This document shows, piece by piece, positions 11,181-22,599 of a stretch of DNA of 64,000 bases. Each line of letters begins with the position of its first letter. Within the stretch, counting starts at the first letter, position 1. The position numbers and the translations under genes were made by a program. Under the pieces are notes generated by a model. The model was given only the letters and a program-made list of their open reading frames with translations. It did not search any database and was not told the DNA's origin. The stretch lies in contig OU612069.1 in the NCBI GenBank assembly GCA_914767715.1, positions 21,575,387 through 21,639,386 of the forward strand, given 5' to 3'. This DNA is from Membranipora membranacea. Lineage: Eukaryota; Bryozoa; Gymnolaemata; Cheilostomatida; Membraniporidae.

Positions 11181-11990
11181 GATAAATGTTGCTACAACCT
11201 TCAAGATTCCTCGTCAGAGCGTTTTTGTGTGATGTTATAGTTGCGAAAACTTTGGACACATTTTAAAGTTATGGTCATGTTATTTTAAATTTTACTGATT
11301 AACAGCTTTCAAATGATGTTTCCCGATATCGTGAGAGCGTTATTTTAAAATTTTACAATAACGCAAGGTGACAGCAGATTTCCACGTTATAAAAATGTTA
11401 TGAAATAACATTAAAAAGTGATGGTGCAGTACCGTCCTCATGAGGAAGCCTATTTATATGGCATGGTAACATTTCGTCAACATTGCCATAGTACTCCATA
11501 CATATTTCTTAATTGTCAAGAATTAAATCAAAATTATAACTTATTAAACTCTGTAACAAAGACAAGTAGTGTGTAACATTATAAGATCATGAAATCTTAA
11601 AAGATCAATCATCATATAATAATTCTGCTTTTTATAAATAACCACTTTAAAAGAACAAAATATTTTGTAACAACTGATGATGCATGTGGCATTCAATTGA
11701 AATGATGCAAAAAATTATGAAAATAAGGGAAGAAGATAAGATTGGAACTTGGGAGGAGTCTAGCAACTGAATATCAGAGTCATCCAATCATCCCGCGGAT
11801 TCCTTTCGTGCCCTGTTAGACGGACGCTGTAACAGAAAGTAGAAAAAAGGATATAATAGATATTTATATTCACAATAAATAATACTTCAAATTGGTAGCT
11901 ATCATGTTTGATAGATTGAAGCGATGGTTCTTATCAATACAGGAAAGAATTACAAGACAATTTCAGCAACTATTTTTAAGTGGTTAGGGA
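11181..11990. other. AT-rich spacer, no gene seen
   Basis: Low-GC sequence between the gypsy relic and the Ngaro-like terminal repeats. I see no coding exon, RNA gene or clear repeat end. Confidence 0.4.
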
Positions 11991-11999
11991 CAATGTGAG

Positions 12000-12830
12000 A
12001 AAATGTTTTTTTCTCATGTCAATTATTGCTACACAATCAAATGGCTGCAACTTTACAAATTGGTTTATATTTTTATTTACACAATGCGTGAAATAGACTT
12101 CAGGTATAAAGAACAAATTTCATTCACGGCAATAAAAATTTTGGCAAAGAATAGGACGCCGACGGGTTGGTGAATGTCGATTCACCCCAGCTGTGACCGT
12201 TTGAATTTTGGATGATGGTTAGTCACACGGTCCAAGATTAGTGTCCGAACACAAACAGATATCTCCAGATTGTGAGGATGATCGGTCTAAATCTGTATAG
12301 GCGTTGGTCTCTAAATCGAAAAATTGAGTGCTCTACACTGTAGCAGGTAATCCTGTGACACTCTTCTCACACGTTCTACAACTAGAAAGAACATCATGTG
12401 AGTAACAAATACAAGGTGGTCGAAGGGGGGGATGGAGGGTTTCAAAAACTCGAGAGTACAGTGCTACCTTGTCTGAGGCAAAGAAAGGAAAGGAAAGGAA
12501 AGCTAATGACCTAGATATCCTGATGTTCAGCCAATGGATATTTTTTCTCATGTCAATTATTGCTACACAATTAAATGGCTGCAACTTTACAAATTGCTTT
12601 ATATTTTTATTTGAGAATTGCGTGAAATATACTTCAGGTATAAAAAACAAATTTCATTCATGGCAATAAAAGTTTTGGCGAAGAATAGGATGCCGATGGG
12701 TCGTGAATGAATGCTGATTCCCCCAGCTGTGACCGTTTGAATTTTGGGTGATGGTTAGTCACACGCTCCAAGATAAGTGTCCAAACAGAAACAGATATCT
12801 CCCGATCGTGAGGATGATCGGTCTAAATCC
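12000..12830 (-). repeat. Split direct repeats at the 3' end of the Ngaro-like element (B1-A2-B2 layout)
   Basis: A ~290-bp block at 12536-12830 is repeated at 12000-12295 in the same orientation with about 90% identity by eye. Landmarks are CATGTCAATTATTGCTACAC, CCCCAGCTGTGACCG and GAGGATGATCGGTCTAAATC. A ~240-bp unique segment lies between them. This matches the B1-A2-B2 tail of Ngaro-type elements, downstream of the tyrosine recombinase on the minus strand. I could not find a convincing 5' partner (A1) for the middle segment near 16 kb, so the 5' terminus may be lost. Confidence 0.7.
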
Positions 12831-12983
12831 GTGATACAAGAGCCAGAAAAAAGGGAAAAATTTCGCCACAAAATCTTAAGGCTGTTTAATGTTTTGCAAA
12901 TACAAGAAATTGCCGTTGATTTTTCCCCAATATATGTATTAGTTTACATTTGGCTTCACATAATGTAAACAAGCAGTTGATTT

Positions 12984-13830
12984 TCAGCGTTCTTTGGCAC
13001 ACAGGGTTGAATCAGCCAGGCCAATTGAGGAATAGAAACTAGCACCACCACGTCGAAAGCCATGGGGCGTAAAAAGCTCAGTGGCTCCACAATGCAAAAG
13101 GCACCGGCGTAGATAATTCGCGAAGGTGGAGGCAGACAAATCAAAAAACGAGTCCTCTGAATTCAATGCATGTTTTTTAAGGTACTTGTTCAAGTTTCGA
13201 ACGGGGCAGATGGCCTTTTCATTAAAGGCGTAGACTTTCACTGATACAGGGATGCTGGGATGTTTAAAAGTTTTAAAATGTATGATCAAACATTTTGCGT
13301 ATGCAACTTTATTTTTTCTGCGTAACTGATGGGAAAGTGACGAAGGCGCATGGCATGCCTCACTAGGTCTCAGCAGTCCAAAACAACATAGGGTAAACAG
13401 TGCACAGACAGTGGTTGAAATCTGCCCATGCAGCAGTTTATGAGCGCTGTTAAAAATTTTTGTCAAAAGTGACAGACTGAAAGCAATCTTCGGCCTGGTC
13501 CTAGGGGTCACGGTATTAGACACTCCTCGGAGAATAAATTGTAGCCTCGGTGAGTCAAAGTTTAAGGCCAAATCGTTTGCTTTGCAATAAAACCAAATGG
13601 CGGAGAGGCTAGATCTTAGAGCCTTATCTCCCAGGCCAAAGTTTCTCTGCTGTATTACAAATAGTTCTATAGTGCGAGAACTAAACTTGTCTTGGAAATT
13701 GTGTCTGCCACAGAACTCTTCTAGTCGGCCCAGGACTCTATTGTAGGCTCGTCTAGTGCTGTCACCAATGGAAGCAATAATCATACAGTCAGCCTCCTGT
13801 TCTAGGGCTTGAATATCTGCAATAACCAGG
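12984..13830 (-). pseudogene. Tyrosine recombinase of a Ngaro/DIRS-like retrotransposon, C-terminus lost
   Basis: A long open frame (266 codons from the first ATG, extending upstream to about 13830) encodes a phage-integrase-fold recombinase. It has an N-terminal core-binding region (STRRAYNRVLGRLEEFC), the first catalytic Arg in CFGLLRPSEA, and the H-x-x-R box in FTPHGFRRGGASF. These elements use the enzyme instead of a DDE integrase. The frame stops about 16 residues after the box, so the catalytic tyrosine expected some 30 residues on is missing and the copy is probably inactive. A TTGCAG acceptor-like site at about 13820 suggests that the open frame may start after an intron. Confidence 0.85.
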
Positions 13831-13929
13831 TGCGTATTATATTTTTGACTTGGTTAATACACCGACAAAAAATAATTCTCTTCAACCATGATTTATTACT
13901 TAACAGTTCAATATTATTTGGCGTAATAC

Positions 13930-15284
13930 CTAATCAACTCTCCTTTGATATGTTTTGGACATAGTGTATGGCACGCAGTGGCGTCTGTTGGTGTTAAGCC
14001 AAACTGAGCAGTCCTGTCCACGTGAGACTCTATCTGGGATAATGTTATCCTCAATACAGATGTATTCCATCCTGACTACTATATTGTCATCGTCATCCCA
14101 AGTACCATCAACCATTCAGGCCCCAGTACGGCTCCATAGCCAATCGATCCAGAGGAGTCTGTTTCCAGCGTGAATACAGGCGCTGAGTCAGGGAAGATGA
14201 ACTTGAAAGACTTCCCATCAGTGTTACTGAGAAATGCCTGCCAAAGCGTAAGGTCCTCTCTAATGTCTCTGTTCACTCTTCTCCAATGCCAGCCCTCAGA
14301 TGATAGAACACCCCTCAACTGCTCATGTAGGCTTGTCAATAAGTTTCTGGAAGGTATGAGTGCTTTGTGTTTTACGTTGAAGGAAATCTTCGATCTCAGC
14401 TGAGTATTTTATCCTTTTTTCACTAGTTACTTGGAACGATAAATTGGCAGCATTGATGTTGATGCCCAAGAAATCCACTATAGTGCTAGGTTGCACCGTC
14501 TTTTCATGGCTGAGGGGAAAGCCTAATGCCCGGGGAGTTTGTATAAATTCACTGAGGGCAACCCTACATTTCTCAGCATCGGGCGATATAATCAAGAAAT
14601 CATCTAAAATAGCCAAAGATTCTGGAAACACTGTGCTGTTGACTAAAAACCAGCATAAACATTCCGTTACTTGGGAGAATATAAAGGCAGATGATCTGCA
14701 GCCCATTGGCATGGTGTCGTCAATCCAATACTTATCTTTGTATTGCATGCCAAGAAAACGCCATTCCTCTCTTTGTACACGTATGCACCGGTAGGCGTCC
14801 TTCGGATCGACTTTAGCCATGTGCCATGTAGTACCCTAGTTTGTCGTTAGGAAACTTGCCACGTCTAGGACACTACAATATTTCACTGAGCACATGTTGG
14901 GATTAATGTGATTGTTTATAGAATCTGTTTTCGGACTGCTGAGATTATGAATCAATCTAAACTTCCCTGGTGAGTTTTTTGGAACGATATATACAGGTGA
15001 TACTACAACCTCTGACGGTAGTGTATTTGCAACTAAGTTCAATGTAAATCTTGTCAACAAACGGCCTGCATGAGGTGTGACAGACACTTTACCTGGCGAA
15101 AAATAGGACGCCGTCTTCTTTGGAACACAACGTCTGTCAATGCCGAGTGAGAAACCGTTCTTGAACCCCTCATTTAAGTACGAGCGATTAGGGTGTCCTT
15201 CAAGGCAGTTCCACAACCTATTGTGGCGAACAGGCGTCACTGTTCTAGCATCAACCATCTTGATTGCATTGTTAATAAAACCTG
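13930..15284 (-). pseudogene. Reverse transcriptase/RNase H of the Ngaro/DIRS-like element
   Basis: The minus strand encodes, in order, an RT N-terminal region (PVYIVPKNSPGKFRLIHNLS), the palm A motif (KVDPKDAY), the motif-B region (MPMGCRSSAFIFSQ), the catalytic box as LDDFLII, and an RNase H start (LETDSSGSIGYGAVLGPEW). The LDDF box and order are typical of tyrosine-recombinase retrotransposons. The frame is interrupted by an in-frame TAG near 14835 and by shifts at about 14330 and 14100, so this copy is dead. A strong acceptor (CTTTTTATTTCAG on the minus strand) ends at 15285 just before the RT frame opens, suggesting a spliced intron between Gag and RT. Confidence 0.85.
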
Positions 15285-15599
15285 CTGAAATAAAAAGAAA
15301 CCTTATGTTATTCTTCATCCCTACAAGGTGATTATGTAAATTTTTATATGGTGATTTGGCGAAGAATAGGACGCCGACAAGTTCACCATTTTTTATTTGT
15401 CGTCCTTATGTTGTCCCTTATATAACCAAACAAAAACAAATTTAAAGAGGTTACAAGAGTAGCACACAATCATACAATTAAAGCTATACCATAATCGAAA
15501 CAGCTATCCAAAATTAGTCTGAATGCTACTGTGCTATTAATACGGTCCAGTCATATCAGCAAATTTCATATATATATATCTACCAAGCTGTAAAAGTGT
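15285..15599 (-). other. Probable intron or spacer between Gag and RT of the Ngaro-like element
   Basis: No coding signal. It ends in a pyrimidine tract plus CAG at the RT start. It contains one copy (15358-15378) of a 21-base motif also found in the terminal repeats and in the RT frame. Confidence 0.45.
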
Positions 15600-15946
15600 T
15601 TAGCTGGTCTTTCTAATTGTACACTTGGCAACGCCATGGTTTTTTTCGCCACATCTATTACAGGCGTGACTGAACTTGCACAGCTTCCTAGAGTCCCATA
15701 ATTGAAAAAAAAAATTACAATACATGTTACTGCGACCTTTTTTTTTGCCGGTCTGCTGTCCTAGGGCTCGGGTTTGGCTAGTTGGTTTTGCATTGCTGGG
15801 GCGAACAAACTCAGCCTTATAGTCCCCCAGGCCAACGTGGGGAAATCCGCTTTCCTTGCCCTGAATTTGTGGTCGTACATAAAACCATCGCATCCCTCAT
15901 TGTAAACCTGCTTAACAATCTCAGTGTGTTTTAACATAGCCATCAT
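15600..15946 (-). pseudogene. Gag-like fragment of the Ngaro/DIRS-like element
   Basis: Two overlapping minus-strand frames make one relic. The upstream frame (from 15946) has the YDHKFRARKADFPTLAWG segment, resembling the W-containing region of DIRS/Ngaro Gag. The downstream frame (to 15600) has a Cys/His cluster ending CNRCGEKNHGVAKC, the zinc-knuckle-like motif of these Gags. A frame change lies near 15780-15880. It is immediately upstream of RT in transcription order, as expected. Confidence 0.65.
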
Positions 15947-16429
15947 CTAAATAGGGAAAAAATGGCCTCTAATGGCCACAAAAACAACAAATGGGTCTAT
16001 CCATGTGTAAAACGATTTTTATATCCATGGTTAGGGGTGGAACGACCTCTTGAGGTTCGAGTTGAATTTCGGATATTTGACCTCGGATCCAACCACAAAC
16101 CGGGTTGGATATGTGTTATGTCTGATCCGAGATGATGCGTTTTTAATCAACACTTACTTAGCATCATTTATCTCACTGAAAATGACAAGGGAGGAAGTAT
16201 GATAGTCATTAATTTGTAGTTCAGAGAAGATAATTGAGTTTGGCTGAATGCACTCAGTAGTGATCAGTAGGAATTAAATACCTATCTCATTTCCATAGCT
16301 ATCTATATCGTTGCTGATTAAATTTGATGGATGTGTTCATTTTTCTGCTGAAATTGATAGAAGCATCTTGACTCAGATCGTTGTGACATAAGACAAAATT
16401 TTGTCCAATGATGTTCCAAAGAAAAAACT

Positions 16430-16560
16430 TTAGTCAGTGGCCTGGTTGGGTAGTCTATCGATTATTAAAAGGTTGATGACACTGGTGGGCACCGAGGTGT
16501 TTGGGTAGGGGGGAATGGGCTGGTGACTTATCCTGCATGAAATAAGTAAACATAATCGTA
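16430..16560. repeat. Dispersed repeat, copy 2
   Basis: Second copy of the 8390-8540 sequence in the same orientation, with landmarks ACTGGTGGGCACCGAGG and GGGCTGGTGACTTATCCTG. Confidence 0.7.
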
Positions 16561-16802
16561 CAGCTTTAGTACAAATCGGGTTGCATTCGTTATAGTTTCA
16601 TTGTTTAACTCCCATGATCTACCGATACCCTGGAGCAGTTCGCTGCATGCATCATTCTTGAATAGTTAAAAAAAGCTGTCAGTTTCTCTTTGCCGGAGAA
16701 TGAGCTTGAGCGAGTTAAGGTATGAAACCCAGGCAGACCATTCACATTGGGTCTTGCAGAGTTAGCCTATAGTATAAAATAGCAAGATAGGGTGAAAAAA
16801 AA

Positions 16803-16925
16803 TGCCTAGTTTAAATTAGCTAGATTGAGGTTGATTTATTGTTAGCTAGCACAAAATTTAAACTAGCTAAGGTTGGAACTTAAATGAGATTAAGGGTGGG
16901 TAAATAATAGCTAACAATAATGGCT
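16803..16925 (-). repeat. TAGCTAAC-family dispersed repeat, minus-strand copy
   Basis: Read in reverse this shows TGTGCTAGCTAACAATAAAT and related words shared with 30640-30790 and 40825-40925. AT-rich, non-coding. Confidence 0.5.
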
Positions 16926-19900
16926 AAAGCTCACATATTATTGTATTGTTACTACACATATTATTGTAAAGCTACTTTTGCCTGCTGGCTTTTTGTAAGA
17001 AAGTTAGGCAATTCTATTTGATACCCTTTGGATAGGCTGTTTATGTTTTTCAATAAACTTCAAATGGAAGTTTGTAATCATTCAACCATTAGACCAATGA
17101 CTGCATTCACTCTAGGAATCATAAACCATACACTGCTCATAACTGCTCCCCACATTTTTCTAGCCCAATAATTAAGCTCACCTATTGACATGTTAAATCA
17201 CCTTGTGAGAGCAAAAATTTAAATTCTGAAATTCAGTCGATATGGAGTCGGAATCATCCGAATACACTTGATAGAATAAAATTAGGCTATTTTGCATCAG
17301 CTCATGCTTAAAATGTAGACTTTGATTTTCGTGAAAGTAAATCAATATTGTATAGCAATGTAACAGGAAATGTGATATAACATCACAGCCTCAGAATTAC
17401 TCTGACCAAGAGAGACTTAATTCCCTGATATATACCTCCTATGAGTTAACCTGAGTTCATTTTGTGTTCGGATCATGGACATTTATAAAAATGGCATAAT
17501 ATGACTCTGATCCAGAAAGGCGGTCAGTTACAAGGAATATTTTGCTGGTCAGAGGATTATTTTTGTCACTTATCTCGTATACATGGGAAAGAAACTCCGG
17601 GATTTGGAAAGCTTTCCAATAATTTATCTCCATTGTGATGGAAGGTTACATTTCACCACTTGTTTTATGCAGAACTTCCAGATCCGAAGGTGAATCATCT
17701 TTGTGAATCATCTCAGGAGTTCGGCCCTGGGGGGGGGGAATTTGTACCTGAAATGATTACCTGAGGTAATCAAGTATATTTCTAGTATCCTGTTTGATGA
17801 TGTTTGTGAGTGTGAGGGGTTTTACCTCTATGCTGAACATACCATTCCTATTGCTATTGCTATTGCTGAGCTCAATGCCAAAGTCAGGGGGGTATATTCT
17901 AAAAAATTTCACTAACTGACTTTTTAGAGATGAGCATAATGATCGGGCGCAGCCCGATCCGCACACCGTAGGCGTGGCGGGGAGGGTGTGGGAGGGGTGC
18001 TCAAGCGCCCTCCCACCACTGAAATTTTTGCATATCGGTAGCAAAATAGTGCAATATCTATAACAGTTCTCTTAGTCATGGTTGGGGCAACAAGAGCAGT
18101 GTCAACTGACCTCAATTACCTAGCTTCAACTCAACTCAGTTCACTAGTCCAGTCAGCTCAGGCGGGGTGTCCCTGATTTATGTTCCTTTCACTGCAAGTT
18201 GTTTTGATTAGCTACTAGGCAACACTGTCACGTGTTCAATACACTGGGCTTTTGATTGGCTTGTCCAGCTCAAGGTCAAAAGTCAAACTCTGTATGTAGT
18301 AAGCTACACCCAGTCCCAATGACTTGCACACCATAATAATATTAACCAATGAGCAATCACGGATTTTCATTCACAGATATTCGTGGTCCGTGATTGATAA
18401 TATACACCACTGGCCAAAGTCTGCCACTTGTTCTAAAAAATGTATAACATATCAGTCAATATTAAATAATAGTATTTGACATTTAAATATTCTGTATCAT
18501 TGATTACATTCTCTTAGTATTTCAACTATACAAAACAAATCCTATCATTTTATTTATGTTTTGTTGTTTCAAAATATCGATGTGACATACTCAACACCAA
18601 TCATGTTGGTTGGCTTGCCAAGCAAAAATCCTGGTTAATAAGTTTTGGGGAGAATGGAAAACACAGTGTATAACCACTTTTCGGAACACGTCCAAACGTC
18701 AAAGTAGATTCAGTAATTCTGTAGTAATATTTCATAAAAATGTTCACACAATTTTATGGCAACAATGGATAACGTCAAATTCTGTAGTATCATAGCAGTC
18801 AATGCTATGTGGCTAGACCAGCCCCACTGTAATTAGTATCCTTTTTTATTATCAACTCAGGCGATGATTATGCAACAGGGAAATTTTATTCCAGCATTGC
18901 CCTAATAACATAATAATACAAATTTTGATGTGTTATCCTTCATGCAATGTTATGTATTTGACCGTGTATTGATACCTCTATTTGTGTCTACAATTGATTT
19001 GGAATGTCTTGGTTCATCATAAACAATTAATACAGATTATCTGATAATCACAGCTCACTTCAAACAAAGTCACCGTATAGTAGAATTAAATTAGATCGAG
19101 CTGTGCCATACCAAAACATAACGTTGATATGAGTATTTGTGTTCCCCTTGGTGAGGTAAGAGTTTCCAATGACTCATGCTGATTCATTTATCCGCTTAAA
19201 ATGCTCTTAACACAGTAAGACTGTTAGCTGAGCCTTAAAACCTTTGTGTGGGAAGGTGTATGATGTTCTAAGATTGCTGACCAGTGGAGAAGAAGGAGAG
19301 GGGGTGTTGAGGACAGGGGACAGCGGGGCAAGGACATCCACCGCTTCTTGTCTGTGTCTTGGTAAGATGAGTGGATAGGAATAATATGCAACAAATTATA
19401 ACAAAATAATTTGCTCAGGAAATCAGTCACACTATTTGTAGGGAAAAACTCTAGCAGGCTATCTTTACAAACAGTAACAGAATCGACATATCTCTACAGA
19501 AAGCTCAAAAGGGGCATGCAAAAACCGTTATCAGCTTATTAGTCATAACTATAAAACTTGGAAGCGCAAGCCTATCATGAAAGAGTTTCTTCCTGTCATT
19601 GATGTTCCTACCCATGATTTGTAAATGTGACACCTGGATGGTGTATGAGGGCACCCAATGTCAAACTACAAATTTATCCATAACAGGAAAAGAAAGGTTA
19701 GCAAATATATAAATACTCTGATTTTGAGAAAATTCATGGAATTTTATATACTTGACAGGAGAGTTGGGTTCAAGCCCACTACAACTTGGCTGCCCTTACA
19801 CGAATATTGAGGCGCTAAAGATACCTTGTGGTATCGTGTGTAAGTGGTATAATTGTACACAAGCAGCTGTTAACAATGAGAGACTCTTTGTCAGCAGTTG

Positions 19901-20144
19901 GAACTGTTATCTTATTATTGTTAAAGCCCTATAAATCCTAACCCTGGATGGAATGGAATAATTTCGTTTAGAATTTGAAAAGATAGCTCTCACATTAGAT
20001 TCTTTGTTTGTCATTGGCAAAACTTGCAGTGAGAATACTGAGGGTAATTGATTCTGGTATGACAAATGTTTACAAGATGGAGTAGAAAAGTCAAGTATAT
20101 TTTTGTTAATGATAGACCAGCAAATGTTACGCCCAAGCTGTTAC
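16926..20144. other. Gene-poor spacer
   Basis: No supported gene. It contains a GC-rich patch at about 17940-18020 opening with a perfect 8-bp-stem hairpin (GATCGGGC-GCA-GCCCGATC, 17940-17958), a run of 10 G at 17729-17738, and a second imperfect hairpin at 18353-18395 (AATCACGGA against TCCGTGATT). The short open frames look like chance. Confidence 0.45.
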
Positions 20145-22413
20145 TTAAACTTGGTTGATGTGCGCCCTCTGCCATTCAACAGACCCTTCTGGGCTTGAAA
20201 AATATTCCACGAGTCTATCACGTATGTCTGTGGCTTCAGCAGTCACCCCGCGAGGAGGTCTGCCACCGGGTTCAAAGTTACCGTGTTGTTGGGCTCGCCA
20301 GAATCCTGGTGTTATGGTTCCGTCAGCATTGGCAGCATCGGCAAAGCCTGGTGGGACATAGTTGGTGTCATTGACTGTCTGTAGGAAATTGTGCAGTACA
20401 CACATTGCGGGAACTAGGTTAGTAGCCTTTTCTGGTTCTGCCACAACGTTCTTAAACAAGATCTGCCACCGATGAGATAAGATTCCTGAAACAAATTTGA
20501 AAAATGGTTCGTTAAAGGTAATCAGAGGTTTGGGGACACCTTTTCTCCTACTGAACAAAAATGGCCAGCAATAGCTTAACCAACAGTTTTATTAAAGATA
20601 TTCATAAAAATTTGTTAGATTTCATAGGTACTTGAGTGTTTTTTTGTCACAAAATGCCAAGAAAATAATTAGGTCAATACTAGTGCTGTGTTATAAATCA
20701 GCAGTTTTAATGTCGTGCACAACATACAGTTTAGTCAGCAGCCAACACCGCGGGGCGTGTAACCGTGTGTTATTATTTGATCTCGTACTAACAGGGAATC
20801 AGGAAAATAAAGTAAGATGTTATCCGGGTAAGCTTTGTTCGTTTGAAACCTGATTGACTGTGTATAATGTTTAAAAAACCAAATAATTTCATACCTGTCT
20901 ATTAATTTTAGTTCTTCACTCACCGAGTGTATTTTCTATGACCCTCCTTGCCCTTGACAGCCTGTAGTTGAAGATTCGCTTTGGCTCTGAGTCTAGAGAT
21001 CGGCCCAGGAATGGTCGCATAATATTAGGGCGGAGAGGGAGAGCTTCGTCAGCAACGAATATGAATGGGAAGTCACCTCCTCCATAATGAGCTATTGGTT
21101 CACTCTCTGGCAGATTAATTCAATCTGTGATATATGTAAAATCTAAGTTTAAAAACTATGAGATCCAATAGTATAGATGTAGGCCTACTATCAAGTTAGC
21201 AGGCCATCAGGTATGTGTCATCTTCAAGTTTCCAATCATTTTGAAACTATGATTATTGATGTTAACTCTGTACCTAGTACCGACATCCAGTCTCCTAACC
21301 TCAATGAGTTCTGTGACTTTGTAGAAATACATGGTTGTTTGAGAATATCTCCTTGATGATATGGTTACTTAAGTCGCACCTGTGATCTTAACTCGGTGTA
21401 AAATGTGATATGATATGATATGATAAAACTGTATGAGTCACAGGGCTGCCTATACTCCCATATAGAACAAATTAAAAAGAAATAAAACAGACAAATATAT
21501 AATCTCACCGTTTTGTAAACCCCTTCCAAACTTTGAAGAATCCCAGATCCCGCCATCACTATTGCTTCCTGGCTGGCCATTGTCCACCAGAATGAATTTG
21601 TACGCTGCATTACAAACAGCAAGCAGGACAATGCTGTCGCGTTGTTTATAGTTCCAGTACATGGATCCTGAATGTCGAGGTTTTTGTAGCAGTATGTGCT
21701 TGCCATCAATACTGCCAATATAGTGAGGGAAATTCCATTTTCCAAATCTGAAAAACAGAAAGCAGGATATATAAACAAACCTCTCTAGGTAGGCCTCATT
21801 TGAGTGAATAGCAACTTACCTCAAACTAAAATACACAGATATAACACTCACTTTATGCGCAACGGGTAGCGCCTCTTTAGTTTCAGTTTGTAGTAAAATG
21901 TTTGTCCCCAGCATACGGTTGTATTTGGCAATATTCATGTCAGTACAGAAAAAAGGAACAATCTAAACTGCCAATTTTGGTAACCGTAGATGCCAGATTG
22001 CCCAGCCAGAATTTTGAACAGCTGGTAAAAATGACATCCATGGTTAATGGCAACTGTTTGTTCTCGGAGATTATCCTTAGCTGTGATTCTGATTCGACAT
22101 GTTGGAAACATGAGATCCCCAGCAGTCCTTGGGAATGGTGACTGGTTGGTAAATTATTGAAAGATGGAGCAACAAAGTACTCACCCAAGAGCCACCCGTT
22201 TCCATTCCTCAGGTCCTGAGGGGGGGGGGGGGTGTTGAGGTAGATTGGCTGAAGAACTTTCCACAGGGATACACATGTTTCCTGAATGATCTGCGACACT
22301 TTTGACCTTCCTAGTCTGTAGTGGGAAGCTATAGAAGCTTGTGAGGATCCCTCAGCCAAGTGATGCAGAGTCAGAGAAAGTTTGAGGCCTGGTTTGATAG
22401 CCTTATCTACCAA
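20145..22413 (-). CDS. PIF/Harbinger transposase, HARBI1-like, four exons (5' exon missing)
   Basis: Minus-strand exons: 22185-22413 or longer, 21509-21747, 20924-21106, and 20145-20485 with the stop. The three introns have GT/AG ends with matching phases (2, 1, 1). Exon 1 encodes the helical region ([20 protein letters not shown], then VSQIIQETC) typical of the family. Exon 2 holds the first catalytic Asp (YIGSIDGKH) and the second ([10 protein letters not shown]). Exon 3 holds the third acidic residue (FVADEALPL) and ends with RVIENTLG. Exon 4 continues SHRWQILF and has [16 protein letters not shown]. All three DDE residues are therefore present. Such enzymes are endonuclease-like transposases of elements with TWA target duplications; vertebrate HARBI1 is a domesticated relative. 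The N-terminal ~100 residues are not found upstream, where LINE sequence begins. Exon 1 contains a 13-C tract whose length breaks the frame (see findings). I see no Myb-like partner gene and no terminal repeats, so I cannot tell an old transposon from a host gene. Confidence 0.8.
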
Positions 22414-22599
22414 ATGCCCCCTACACCCCCCCCAAAACCCGTAGCCCCGACGGCCCGCTCCCCTCCTCCCCCATTAGGTAACTATTGAACAGGTTGACTC
22501 CCTTTATCGACAGTGACCGTTCCCTTCTGCAGTTGTTGGCTCTCTGTGGTTGATATATCAAAATTGAGCTTGTTTTCTCAATATGGTTTTTATTCGCTT

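Noticed and set aside
20632-20853. 73-codon + strand frame
   Set aside because: It lies in the intron of the HARBI1-like gene on the other strand with no recognisable domain.
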